Positions 41,985 through 51,877 of a stretch of DNA of 64,000 nucleotides are shown one piece after another. A program made the translations under genes and the position numbers. Origin of the DNA: Zunongwangia mangrovi. GTDB lineage: Bacteria; Bacteroidota; Bacteroidia; Flavobacteriales; Flavobacteriaceae. A model generated the notes under the pieces. It was not told the DNA's origin. It searched no databases and was given only the letters and a program-made list of their open reading frames with translations. Location of the stretch: contig NZ_FOKV01000004.1 in NCBI RefSeq assembly GCF_900112105.1, forward strand, positions 186,001 to 250,000, read 5' to 3'. The stretch's first letter is position 1. Each line of letters starts with the position of its first letter.

Positions 41985-44900
41985 TCATTGAAATTCAAAC
42001 GACTCTAACCATAAACCTTTTAAACTCTCTGCAGAAATTCTAATCGTATAGGTTCCTGCATTGATGTATCCTCCGGTTGTAGTATTCAGAATTTTCCATT
42101 TTTCGTCACGTACAGGAAAGGTGATCTGGTCGTTTCTAACTATGGCACCGTTAGGAGCAATAATTTCAAACTTTACATCAATTGGCTTTTCGCTTACGTT
42201 CATGTACCGGAAACGCATCAAATGAATTCCAGCTAGGCCGGTACTTACTTTCCATTCAATACTTGCCGGACTTTTATTTCCAAAATCCAAATAATCGCTA
42301 TCCTTGAAATTTTTTATACTATCTCCTGTAAACAAAGCATCTTCTGCCTCAAATTTTACAGAAGGTCGCGATTCCTCACCCTCTCCCATATTATATAAGG
42401 GAACGGCAACTATGGAAAAATCAGATTCATCTTCATTTCCAAATTGAAAAGTTTTATTAGCAGAAATTGTATCTAGATAAACATGAAACTTTTTTCCTTC
42501 AGAATTTACTGCTCTTCCCGATATTTTCCTGAAATCGCGCATCCAATTTGGCTTATTAAGGGTATCGGTATCGCTTAAAATATATACGCTTGAAGTTTCT
42601 TTCAGTTTGAAACCCCCAGAACGGTTTAAATTTTCAGAAGGAAAACTTAGCCATTCTGTACCAAAAACCTGATAAGGCAGTTTAGTCCATTTCTTTTCTG
42701 AATCTGTATATTGTTTTTGCCCAATATCCAGCCAGGTTTTCTTTTCTATATTTTTTGAATAAATATGCTTAAAAATTCCTGAAGATGCTTTTGCCGCAGT
42801 TTGTTTCTTTCCTCTAATAGCTATTGCTGAAATTACCGCTTGTCCTGATGTTACCTTAGGAAATGAGATTGTCAATTCGCCATTTTGCACTGTTGCAGAA
42901 ACAGTTTTCTTAATTGCTGTATCATGACCAGCTTCTTTCCATATATCCAGGTTTTTAATTACGGTATTACCGTTTACGGCTACGTCGAAATTACGCCAGT
43001 TGGTGCAATCTAATCCGCCTCCTGTACCATACCAGGGTTCGATAAAATATAAATCAACTTCGTACTCACCATTTTCAACAGGAAATTCATATTTCAGTTT
43101 ATCCATTCCAAAACGGAAGGTTTGAAATAACTCCCAGTTCTTAGTATTGGAAATAGGATCCCAGGTTCTACGCTGACTCGCATAAAAAGCAGGTAGATCT
43201 TCAAAATCATCGGTCCAGGAGCGGGATCCCCAAGTTTTATCATCAGTTTTGTGAACATCAGCCATCCAGGTATTTCCAGAGTCATCGATAAATTCTGGTC
43301 CGCCGGCATTTATACGATATATATAATTATCGTCTTCAGATATTAGAACTTCCTTTCCGGTAAATAACTGTCGAAAATCTGGTGATTTGGGTAAATTATT
43401 CAGAAGAACAACATCGGTTGCGACTTCTTTTCCATTCACAAAACTTACAGCTTTCAGAACATTGTACTGTATATTTACATCATCCCACTGGAAGTGCCTT
43501 CCCACTCCTGGATTCTTTCTTTTGCCTAAAGATTTACCGGTAACATCATTAAATAATTCAACTTCATCACAATTCGAATACACAACGATGCTATCCTTTT
43601 TGCCAGTTTCGGTCCAGCGATCTGGCCACCCGTGTGAAACGATATAAACCATTGGTTCGGTTTCCTTGGGAGCATAATTCCCGCGATACATATAATAGGC
43701 ATCAATTGGTTCACTCCAAACCGTGAAGAATCCTTTGTAATTAACCGGCCCAACCCGGTCTATATCGCGAAAAGCCTCGCCATTCTGGATCCTTCCAGGA
43801 TTTTCATGAGACGTGAACAACCAGCTATACTGGCCAACCACACTATCGCGAACTTCTTCAGCTTCCCGCATCTTTATCTCCATGAGCTGGGAAAACCTAT
43901 TTTCACTATATTCTCCATCCTGATCAAATGGGCCTTCTGTGTGCAAGTCCGTAGTTCTCCAACCTCCATATTCGCCATTTAGAAGATCTTTTTTAAGTTC
44001 TTCTGAATAATTATAGGGATCACCCCCATAGGTACCAGACCAGTTTTGGATAACATTCCAGTCGGTTCCTTCACCTCCGTTGCAAGTGGTCACTAGTCGT
44101 TGTTGGGAAGAAGTTGGATCCATTTCCCTTATTATCGCAGTGCATTCTTCAGCAAAATCCTTTGGAATGGTACTTTCATTCTGCAATCCCCACATGATAA
44201 CGGAAGGACTATTTCTTCTTTCTTTGATCCAGTCGCGTAGTAAATGCTTAAAGTTTTCTTTAAACTCCGGCGTATCATACCAGATATGAGCTGAAAACTG
44301 GCTCCAGAATAAAATCCCTTCTTTGTCCCAATGTTCCTGATATCTTAAATTATGTGGCTGATGCGCCTCGCGAAAAGCGTTAAATCCGCCGGAAATCATC
44401 TGGTTTACTCGTGCTCCGATCATTTCCTCGGTGAAAGAATGGCTACGTCCCATGTTATGCTCATACTCGCAGGTACCATTAATAAAATAAGGTTTCCCAT
44501 TGAGGTGAAAACGCATATCGCCATCATTCCTGTTTTGCGGATAACTGATCCAACGGATGCCATAAGGTGTTTCCAGATGATCCAAAACTTTCCCCTCCTG
44601 CCTTACGGTGGTTACCAGCTTATAGAGGTACGGATGTTCGGGCGACCAAAGCTTCGGACTATCTAATAGCGGTAATTTTTGCTGAAAACTTTCAGGATTT
44701 GCTCCGTTTAAATCGACATTTTCAGCAACTGTAGCGACAATTGCACCATTTTCATCCTGAAGCTGATTTTCAATGGTAATGCTGGCAACATCAGTATTGC
44801 TGTAATTTTTTACTTCGGTTTCAATATAGAGCTGAGCGCTTGATTCAGAAATATTCTTATCATTCCAGATATGAACACCGAAAGGTTCAATTTTAATATC

Positions 44901-45536
44901 GTTGGTAACAATTAATGAAACCGGCCTAAAAATTCCCATAGGCTGTGATCCTTCAGAAAAACCCCATTCCCCTGAACATCCACCGCAAACCCAGGGTAAA
45001 TCCGCAATAAAAGGGGGGTGTTCAGCTTTAACCGTGATACTATTTTCCCCTTTAAAGTTTAAGGCATCTGTAATATCTAAGGTGAAGGTTGTTCGGCCAC
45101 CCTTATGGCTACCCACTTTTTTACCGTTGACCCACACCGTCGCATAAGAACCAACCCCTTCAAAAAATAAAAAATGACGTTTACCTTCAAGCTTAGGATC
45201 TAATTGTAATTCTTTACGATACCAGGCATTGCCATGCAGGTTCCCGTGTTTCATTCGGCGATACCCATAATACTGATCCCAGTTATGAGGCACATCTACT
45301 TTCTCCCAGGAAGTATCATCAAACTTTACATTTTGAATATTAGTTGTATCTTTTAATATTTCAGAGTCTTCTCGAATAGTTCTCCAGTTCTCCTTTAAAG
45401 AAATTACCCATCTCGGATGATCAACTATTTCCTGCTGATCTTCATCGATAGTGTTATTTGTGCTTCGGTCTTCCCCAGATTTACAGGAAAGCATCAAAAA
45501 CGAAATAAAAAATACTATGAAGCGATTTTTAATCAT
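41985..45536 (-). CDS. Large multidomain GH2 hydrolase with malectin and C-terminal CBM-like domains
   Basis: This 1183-residue lipoprotein (FLMLSC, Cys18) has a GH2 jelly-roll (about 45-210; note CGGCSGEWGFSEGSQPMGIF), an Ig domain and a TIM barrel (about 330-620). The acid/base Glu is in SVIMWGLQNESTIPK and a nucleophile candidate Glu in LLNGEYGGWRTTDLH. Beyond the barrel come an Ig-like domain, a malectin domain (about 740-915, IYRINAGGPEFIDDSGNTW and YEVDLYFIEPWYGTGGG) and a C-terminal beta-sandwich (about 1065-1183, VKFEAEDALFTGDS) like CBM6/35. It is far larger than usual GH2 enzymes. The substrate is unknown. It lies 22 bp before the smaller GH2. Confidence 0.88.
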   Translation of the reverse strand: MIKNRFIVFFISFLMLSCKSGEDRSTNNTIDEDQQEIVDHPRWVISLKENWRTIREDSEILKDTTNIQNVKFDDTSWEKVDVPHNWDQYYGYRRMKHGNLHGNAWYRKELQLDPKLEGKRHFLFFEGVGSYATVWVNGKKVGSHKGGRTTFTLDITDALNFKGENSITVKAEHPPFIADLPWVCGGCSGEWGFSEGSQPMGIFRPVSLIVTNDIKIEPFGVHIWNDKNISESSAQLYIETEVKNYSNTDVASITIENQLQDENGAIVATVAENVDLNGANPESFQQKLPLLDSPKLWSPEHPYLYKLVTTVRQEGKVLDHLETPYGIRWISYPQNRNDGDMRFHLNGKPYFINGTCEYEHNMGRSHSFTEEMIGARVNQMISGGFNAFREAHQPHNLRYQEHWDKEGILFWSQFSAHIWYDTPEFKENFKHLLRDWIKERRNSPSVIMWGLQNESTIPKDFAEECTAIIREMDPTSSQQRLVTTCNGGEGTDWNVIQNWSGTYGGDPYNYSEELKKDLLNGEYGGWRTTDLHTEGPFDQDGEYSENRFSQLMEIKMREAEEVRDSVVGQYSWLFTSHENPGRIQNGEAFRDIDRVGPVNYKGFFTVWSEPIDAYYMYRGNYAPKETEPMVYIVSHGWPDRWTETGKKDSIVVYSNCDEVELFNDVTGKSLGKRKNPGVGRHFQWDDVNIQYNVLKAVSFVNGKEVATDVVLLNNLPKSPDFRQLFTGKEVLISEDDNYIYRINAGGPEFIDDSGNTWMADVHKTDDKTWGSRSWTDDFEDLPAFYASQRRTWDPISNTKNWELFQTFRFGMDKLKYEFPVENGEYEVDLYFIEPWYGTGGGLDCTNWRNFDVAVNGNTVIKNLDIWKEAGHDTAIKKTVSATVQNGELTISFPKVTSGQAVISAIAIRGKKQTAAKASSGIFKHIYSKNIEKKTWLDIGQKQYTDSEKKWTKLPYQVFGTEWLSFPSENLNRSGGFKLKETSSVYILSDTDTLNKPNWMRDFRKISGRAVNSEGKKFHVYLDTISANKTFQFGNEDESDFSIVAVPLYNMGEGEESRPSVKFEAEDALFTGDSIKNFKDSDYLDFGNKSPASIEWKVSTGLAGIHLMRFRYMNVSEKPIDVKFEIIAPNGAIVRNDQITFPVRDEKWKILNTTTGGYINAGTYTIRISAESLKGLWLESFEFQ

Positions 45537-45568
45537 AAATTATTAATATTCAACAAATTGAAATGGCT

Positions 45569-47518
45569 TTATTCCTGCTCCTTCTCCTGGAAAATCCCCT
45601 TTAAGTATTTCACGTTAGCGCCATAATTGGCTTTAACGTCATGAACCATGGATGTATCCCGTGAACGTTCCACAATAAGCCAACCTTTCCAGTAAATATT
45701 ATCAAGCGTTTCCTTGATCTTCGGAATATCAATTTTGTCATTATTTTCCAGCCATTCCCCATCGGTAGTCGAAGCATGGATCTGCGCGATATTATCGCGC
45801 CCCAGCGTTCTTAGTTCCTCGGAAATATCCCAGCCGTTTTCCACCGCTTTCGAAAAGTTGAAGGAGATCTTAATATTCTGGTTTCCTATCTCTTCCAACA
45901 ATTCTCTTTCTTCTGAAGCTCGTAGGCTAGTCTCAATAGCGATCACACCATCAATTTCGTTTACCTGCTCTGCTGCCCAGCGTAAGCGTTTAATAATCTC
46001 AGGTCGCAATTCCGGGTACTTGTTCAGGTCATTGGTTACTCCAAGGGGCAGGTAGGCAACTGGAACATTCATGTTTTTCATGGTTTCCACGCAATCTCCT
46101 ACCATTTGCTTCACGGTAGGTCTTTCAGCAAAGGACTGGGCATAAAATCCAGACATAGCAATTGCGGCAATTTCTACCCCGGTAGAATCAGATTTATTCA
46201 AGAATTTTTCTCGCTCTTCAGGATTTCCCAATTTGCTCTCAAACGTATCCCGATCACCCAGGCTACCCATATCCAGCTCAATTCCATCAGCACCAATTTC
46301 CTGTGCCAGTTCAAAAGCGCTTAATTTTTGTCTTTTCATGATCATCCAGTCTGAAACTCCAATTTTGTAACGTTCCTTAACAGGACCTGGCCATTCCCCG
46401 TTTTCAATAGGAAAAGTTACCAGCTTTTCAGGATCAATTTTCACATATTTGATACGTTGCCTTCTCCAGGTATACACCGCATGAAGCATTCCATCTGACC
46501 CCTGAATGATCGCCGGATAGGAATACTGACTTATTTTAGAATCTTCCAATACCAAAGCCGCTTCCCAATTGATACCATCTTCAGAAATAGCAAGATTTAA
46601 TGGTGACCGTTTGTCCTTGTAATTATCACCCGCAGGAAGTACGTGATTGTAGATTAAAGCGTGCTTTCCATTATCCATAGTTACCGCATCGGTCCCGGAA
46701 TTGTTATTTGGAATAGAAAGTAATTCCATTTCAGACCAGGTTTCTCCATTATCTTCAGACCACGTAGAAAATAGCGCCCTGTTTTTTGTACGACCAACGG
46801 CCTGTAATCTTCCATCTTCGTGAACCAGAACGCTGGGCTGTATCGCCTGAATCTCTTCTGGACCATTCGGAATCGTATCTGTAGTATTCCAGGTTTTACC
46901 GAAGTCTGAAGTAGATTCCATTTTCAGATTCCAGCCGTTTCCTTCCACACTAGATGGAAGTATTAATTTGTCATTTTTCGCTAAAACCGGCTTGTTTTTG
47001 ATCGGCCCTAAATATCCTTCCGGAAGTTCTTCAGCTTCAGACCATGTTTCTCCACCATCTGATGACCTCTTTATCATTCCCCACCAGGAAGATGGGTGTG
47101 GTCCTACTTTATAAAACAACAATAGATCACCATCTGGTACCTGATATAAAACAGGATTCCAACTTGGATACCTCAGCGTATCATTAATCACTCCATTAGC
47201 AACCTCAACACCTTCTGTCCAGCCATTTTCGGTACGCTTGCTTACCCATATTCCAACGTCTGGATTACGCTCGTGAGTACCACCAAACCAGGCAGCGATA
47301 AGATCCCCCGATGTAGTTTCTTCAATAGTTGCAGCGTGTGCTGATGGATAAGGCGCTGTTTTATAGATGTATTCTTCGGAAACTATTCCTTCTTTCCAGG
47401 TTTTATCTTCCAAAGCTATTTCTTCATTCTTAGCCATATCGTTCTTCCTATCCTGATCCTGGCAGGAGCCTGAAAGAATTGCTACTATTAAGACCATCAA
47501 TAATTGGTAAGTTCTCAT
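45569..47518 (-). CDS. Lipoprotein fusing a BNR/sialidase-like propeller to a sugar-isomerase TIM barrel
   Basis: This 649-residue protein carries a lipobox (LSGSC, Cys19). Residues 45-385 form a BNR-repeat propeller with Asp-box pieces such as RSSDGGETWSEAEELP, STSDFGKTWNTTDT and WSEDNGETWSEMEL. RIKYVKIDP ends it, and HAATIEETTSGDLIAAWFGG starts it, as in exo-sialidase-like (BNR_2) proteins. Residues 390-649 are an AP_endonuc_2/sugar phosphate isomerase-epimerase barrel (YKIGVSDWMIMKRQKLSAFE, ADGIELDMGS, GVIAIETSLRASE, NIAQIHASTTDGEWLENN). Each half looks complete. A secreted isomerase-type barrel is unexpected. It lies in the middle of the PUL. Neither activity is assigned; the propeller could be a novel glycosidase or lyase. 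Confidence 0.82.
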   Translation of the reverse strand: MRTYQLLMVLIVAILSGSCQDQDRKNDMAKNEEIALEDKTWKEGIVSEEYIYKTAPYPSAHAATIEETTSGDLIAAWFGGTHERNPDVGIWVSKRTENGWTEGVEVANGVINDTLRYPSWNPVLYQVPDGDLLLFYKVGPHPSSWWGMIKRSSDGGETWSEAEELPEGYLGPIKNKPVLAKNDKLILPSSVEGNGWNLKMESTSDFGKTWNTTDTIPNGPEEIQAIQPSVLVHEDGRLQAVGRTKNRALFSTWSEDNGETWSEMELLSIPNNNSGTDAVTMDNGKHALIYNHVLPAGDNYKDKRSPLNLAISEDGINWEAALVLEDSKISQYSYPAIIQGSDGMLHAVYTWRRQRIKYVKIDPEKLVTFPIENGEWPGPVKERYKIGVSDWMIMKRQKLSAFELAQEIGADGIELDMGSLGDRDTFESKLGNPEEREKFLNKSDSTGVEIAAIAMSGFYAQSFAERPTVKQMVGDCVETMKNMNVPVAYLPLGVTNDLNKYPELRPEIIKRLRWAAEQVNEIDGVIAIETSLRASEERELLEEIGNQNIKISFNFSKAVENGWDISEELRTLGRDNIAQIHASTTDGEWLENNDKIDIPKIKETLDNIYWKGWLIVERSRDTSMVHDVKANYGANVKYLKGIFQEKEQE

Positions 47519-47539
47519 ATCTTTTTTACTGAAATTCTT

Positions 47540-50296
47540 TTAGTTAATATTGATCGTATATTCGCCTGATAGTAATTCGAAAATGACGTGTTCTTCTTGT
47601 ACCGAAACATTTTCAGCCAAACTTTCAAGTTGGTTGTTATTGAGCTTTACATTGGAAATTTTTGAAACCGGAACTTTAATTTTTGCGGAAGTATTCGGTG
47701 GAATGGTAATTTCCCAATTCAGTTTCTTTCCATTCTTTTCCCAGTGACTTTTTATTTCACCGTAACTGGAATCATAAGATGCATTTACGTAATCCAACCC
47801 TGCATCAAAATGAGGTTCCATTAAAATCTTTTTAAAACCAGGGTTTTCGGGATCAGATTTTATTCCCGCCATATCTTCATAATACCAGATCATGAGATCC
47901 CCTAAGAGCATCACATGGTTTTGAGAATTCATTTCTGGATCGGCCGTGTTACCATTCCATAGTTCCCAGATGGTGGTTGCACCATTTTCTGCCATATATC
48001 CCCAACTTGGATAGGTGTTATTACTCGCTAATGTAAATGCGAGGTCTGGTCTACCAAATTCGGTTAGCGTGCGCATTAAAAACTGTGTTCCCACTACTCC
48101 AGTACTTATATGACTGTCTTTATTCACTTCGATTTCACGAGTCATATTTTCGAAAACCTGCTGCTCATGTTCTTCAGGAACCATCCCAAAAGCTAATGGA
48201 AGCACATTTGCGGTTACCGTATTATTTGCATACACCAGTTTTGATTGATCAAGGTACTTTTCATTGAAAGCGGTTTTCACTCTTTCTGATAGATCCTGGT
48301 AATAAGCAATATCCTGTTCTTCAGCATCAATTAGTCCAGCAAATTTTTCCATTAGATTCAGCAGATAATAGTAAAATGCACTGGAGAGAACATCCCCATC
48401 GGTAAGTAATTCTGGATCCTGCGCGCGAATGATCTCCAGTGATTCCGGTGGTACGCACCAGTCACCATATTTATCTTTGGTCATCAAATCATCCTTCAGA
48501 TAATTAGCCTCCATATACTTAACCCATCTTTTTATGTACGGATAATGCTTTCGGATTCCGGAAACATCTCCATACTGCCGGTAAAGCATATCAGCAACAG
48601 TGATGTAGGTTCCCTGCCAGGTCACACCATCACCGTAATATCTCCAAAATGCCGGAGCAACATCTGGAATTCCGCCATCTAAGGTTTGTGAATACTTAAT
48701 ATCATCCAGCCATTTTGAATAAAGCGTCTGGTGGTCAAAAAGGAAACTTTCCCCGTATGCTCCAGTAGTACGATCACCTAACCAGGGCTGACGTTCATTT
48801 CGTTGCGGACAGTCGATGGGCATTCCCTTATAATTTCCACGGATTCCCCAAAAGGCATTTTCATAAACCTGATTCATGATTGGGTCAGAAGACTCAAATT
48901 CTCCCACCGTTTTCATATCATCATAAACTACCTTCCCTATAAAATCCTTAATTTCAGGCTTGGAATTCAATCCGGTAATTTTCACAAAACGGAAACCGTG
49001 ATAGACAAATTTCGGTTCCCAGGTTTCAGTTCCATCTCCTTTCAGAATATAATGATCGGTTACCCTGGCATCCCGAAGGTTTGCTGTATACAATGTTCCG
49101 TCTTCTTTAAGAGATTCAGCAAATTTCATCTTTATCGTATCGCCTCTCTTGCCATTTACTTTAATTTGAAGCCAGCCTACCATATTTTGCCCCATATCCA
49201 GGATATAACCATCATCCTTTTTATTTACAGAAGTAGGCATAACGGTATCCTTAACCTTCATATTCGGTGTCATCTGGCCTTCGTAAAATCCGCCAGGTTC
49301 CTGAACCCACATTAGATTCATCCAGTCTGAATCATCAAACTCAACCGTGTTCCAACCAGGAATTTCCATACGCGCGTCATAAGTTTCCCCATCATACTCG
49401 TTATTGGCTCTGATAGGACCGTTCGCGGTAAACTTCCAGCTTTCGTCGGTTTTAATGGTTTCAGAAGAACCATCTTCATACTCTACGACCAGTTGCATAG
49501 CCATCTTCGGAAAACCGAAATTCTTGATTTTATAAGGCTTATATTCCTGCCGCATCGCAAAGTACCGACCGTTACCCAGAATAGTTCCTATGACATTTTT
49601 CCCCTCAGAGAGCTCTTCGGTCACATCAAAAACATTGTATTTCACATTTTTGGTATAATCAGTAGGAACTGGAGCCAATACCTGGTCTCCAATTTGATTG
49701 CCGTTGATGTATAGCTCATAAAGCCCCATTCCCATCAGGTATATTTTGGCCTCTTTGATCGGTTTTTCAAGCTCAAGATTCTTCCTCACATATCTTGCGG
49801 ATAGTCTTGAAAACTGACTTACGCTTTCGCCAGGAAAAAGCTGATTGTAACCAATCCATCGAGTAGATTTCCATTCAGCATAGGTAAGGATTCCCATGCT
49901 CCAGAAGTTCGTTTCGCTCCAGTCTGACTCTCCTTTATTTGTCCAGATTTTCACTTTCCAGAAGGCTTTGTCCTTGCTGTCCAGCTCTTTGCCATTATAT
50001 GTGATATTGATGGATTGATCACTTTTAACCTTTCCAGAATCCCAGAGATCAGCTTCATTATTTTGCAGTTTTTCCCTGCTGGAAGCCACCATGATGTGAT
50101 AAGCTTCCTGTATTACCTGTGATTTATCGGTCTCAATTTTCCAGCTCAGTCGTGGTTGCACCACATCTATCCCTAAAGGGTTTTCGAGCATTTCACATTC
50201 CAGTTCCTGAAGATTTATTCCGCTTTGCGGAAAAACAAATCCTGAACTTAAAATGATTGCCATTAGTGTAAAAATACTTTTCATCCTCTCTTTCAT
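47540..50296 (-). CDS. GH78 alpha-L-rhamnosidase
   Basis: This 918-residue enzyme has a Sec signal (LMAIILSSGFVFPQSG). The order is an N-terminal Ig-like domain (LECEMLENPLGIDVVQPRLS), the Bac_rhamnosid_N beta-sandwiches (AKIYLMGMGLYELYINGNQI, VEYEDGSSETIKTD), an (alpha/alpha)6 barrel (about 440-780) and a C-terminal beta-sandwich. Catalytic segments are MPIDCPQRNERQPWLGDRTT (acid Glu) and GATTIWELWNGNTADPE (base Glu). It cleaves terminal L-rhamnose from pectic or other glycans, probably in the periplasm. It is in frame-contact with the gene upstream (adjacent codons). A second GH78 at 55766 is a divergent paralogue. Confidence 0.93.
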   Translation of the reverse strand: MKERMKSIFTLMAIILSSGFVFPQSGINLQELECEMLENPLGIDVVQPRLSWKIETDKSQVIQEAYHIMVASSREKLQNNEADLWDSGKVKSDQSINITYNGKELDSKDKAFWKVKIWTNKGESDWSETNFWSMGILTYAEWKSTRWIGYNQLFPGESVSQFSRLSARYVRKNLELEKPIKEAKIYLMGMGLYELYINGNQIGDQVLAPVPTDYTKNVKYNVFDVTEELSEGKNVIGTILGNGRYFAMRQEYKPYKIKNFGFPKMAMQLVVEYEDGSSETIKTDESWKFTANGPIRANNEYDGETYDARMEIPGWNTVEFDDSDWMNLMWVQEPGGFYEGQMTPNMKVKDTVMPTSVNKKDDGYILDMGQNMVGWLQIKVNGKRGDTIKMKFAESLKEDGTLYTANLRDARVTDHYILKGDGTETWEPKFVYHGFRFVKITGLNSKPEIKDFIGKVVYDDMKTVGEFESSDPIMNQVYENAFWGIRGNYKGMPIDCPQRNERQPWLGDRTTGAYGESFLFDHQTLYSKWLDDIKYSQTLDGGIPDVAPAFWRYYGDGVTWQGTYITVADMLYRQYGDVSGIRKHYPYIKRWVKYMEANYLKDDLMTKDKYGDWCVPPESLEIIRAQDPELLTDGDVLSSAFYYYLLNLMEKFAGLIDAEEQDIAYYQDLSERVKTAFNEKYLDQSKLVYANNTVTANVLPLAFGMVPEEHEQQVFENMTREIEVNKDSHISTGVVGTQFLMRTLTEFGRPDLAFTLASNNTYPSWGYMAENGATTIWELWNGNTADPEMNSQNHVMLLGDLMIWYYEDMAGIKSDPENPGFKKILMEPHFDAGLDYVNASYDSSYGEIKSHWEKNGKKLNWEITIPPNTSAKIKVPVSKISNVKLNNNQLESLAENVSVQEEHVIFELLSGEYTININ

Positions 50297-51871
50297 TTAT
50301 TCTGAAACTATTCGTTTTAGACTGTCCGCAGAAGCAATTTCATTTCCATTTCTGAAAATCTTAAATCCTTTTCCTTTGTTGTATCGCTCGCCGTTCTTAT
50401 CCCATAAAATGGTAAGAATATCACCGTGATACAGCACATTATCTAGGCAGAAATACTCCCACTGGTCTTGTGGAATCAGCGGATTCACCTCAATTTTATC
50501 ATCTGCACGGGGACGCAAACCAACCAACCCGGTAATGAGTAAGTCGTTAAAGGTGGAATGATTATAGTACCGACTTCTTTCCCGGTCTCCCATGAGCCAG
50601 TAACCCGTAGATTCATCGAGGTATTCACCAATATAAGGCCTACCGCGATAATATTGAGATTCCACATACAGATCCATTAATTGGTAATAATCCTCTTTCT
50701 GAACGATATCCTGATTGTAATTATTCATGAAATTTGCCAGCGCGGTCATCGTCTGAGAAGTGGCGAAGGGCCAGACCGCTCCATCCCATTCGCAGGTGCC
50801 GGTACCATGCGTTCTAAATCGCGGACTTCTTTGCTCTGCCGTGGTCAATCCAAAAGGCGCTAAAAATCCTTCTTCATTCTTGACCTGTTTCCAGGCTTCG
50901 TTGTATTCTGCATTCTCATCAGGAAGATTAAAATACCATGGTATATACCCAATGGCTTCCCGAACATTCGCGCAGGTATCATTTTCAGTAAAAGTTTCAA
51001 AAAATTGATCTTTTGGATTCCACAATTTTTCCTCTACCAGCTGTTTCAACGTATCTGCTTTTTTCTCGAAGCGTTGTGCGAGTTCTTCATCTCCTTTCAT
51101 ACGAGCCATTTCCGCAAGTGCCTTTGCATTTCCGTACATATAACTGTTAATGGTTGGACGAGTGTTCTTAACGTGTCGGCCACCACTTAAGGACTCCTCC
51201 ATGCCATCTTTAACATCATATTGCCAGAAAAGCCCGTCATCCCTTCTCCGATCTCCTTCCCAGGCTTCATATTCTTCTACCAGATCTGGAAACATATCCA
51301 ACAAATAATCCTCATTCTGGTCTACCAGAAATTTATCGTAAAGACTCGCTGCAGTCCAACTGCTGAAGGACCGCAATTTTTCCATGTTTTCACCATCATT
51401 TCCACGAAACCATACATGCACGTTCTCGTCAATATAATCCCGGTTATGCAACCATCTGAATTCATGAATGTGATGACTCAACGCACAGCTAATCAAATTC
51501 CATTTATCAGCATAAGACCTTTCCACCAGGAATTCTGTAATTGCGTAACCTTCAGGGGTTTCTTTAATATGCTTCCTGGCCGTCCACCAGCGGTAATAGA
51601 ACATTTCCTCAAAGCTCTTCTGAGAAGTTTCAAAAAGCGGAATATTTTCCTGCATCCAATTCAAGGAACTGTCGTTTGGTATGGCCTGGACGATATTCTC
51701 GCCTTCCATAGTGTTGAACTTATCAACATAATCCTTGAAATTTTCAGGTTTTAGAATAAATGCTTTTGAAGCTTTTGTTTTTACATCATCATTTTCATCT
51801 TGAGAATCGCAGGAAACCTGTGAAGTTAAAATGATAGTTAGTAGAAATATTTTCAGATAATTCAAATTCAT
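50297..51871 (-). CDS. (alpha/alpha)6-barrel hydrolase, MGH1-like glycoside hydrolase
   Basis: This 524-residue lipoprotein (SQVSC, Cys21) is a mostly helical barrel. EEMFYYRWWTARKHIKETPE and TRPTINSYMYGNAKALAEMA are followed by GTGTCEWDGAVWPFATSQTM and RYYNHSTFNDLLITGLVGLR. These match the MGH1-like/GH63-related fold seen in trehalase-like and mannosylglycerate hydrolases. Acidic residues in CEWDGAVWPF and EYEAWEGDRRRDDGLFW are candidates for the catalytic pair. CAZy families built on this fold act on alpha-linked sugars, but I cannot place it more closely. It lies between GH95 and GH78 with gaps of 6 and 0 bp. Confidence 0.75.
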   Translation of the reverse strand: MNLNYLKIFLLTIILTSQVSCDSQDENDDVKTKASKAFILKPENFKDYVDKFNTMEGENIVQAIPNDSSLNWMQENIPLFETSQKSFEEMFYYRWWTARKHIKETPEGYAITEFLVERSYADKWNLISCALSHHIHEFRWLHNRDYIDENVHVWFRGNDGENMEKLRSFSSWTAASLYDKFLVDQNEDYLLDMFPDLVEEYEAWEGDRRRDDGLFWQYDVKDGMEESLSGGRHVKNTRPTINSYMYGNAKALAEMARMKGDEELAQRFEKKADTLKQLVEEKLWNPKDQFFETFTENDTCANVREAIGYIPWYFNLPDENAEYNEAWKQVKNEEGFLAPFGLTTAEQRSPRFRTHGTGTCEWDGAVWPFATSQTMTALANFMNNYNQDIVQKEDYYQLMDLYVESQYYRGRPYIGEYLDESTGYWLMGDRERSRYYNHSTFNDLLITGLVGLRPRADDKIEVNPLIPQDQWEYFCLDNVLYHGDILTILWDKNGERYNKGKGFKIFRNGNEIASADSLKRIVSE

Positions 51872-51877
51872 AAAATT

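Noticed and set aside
41985-47518. Plus-strand frames of 60-113 residues inside the GH2 and BNR genes
   Set aside because: They have no signal, motif or initiation context and lie wholly opposite well-supported genes.
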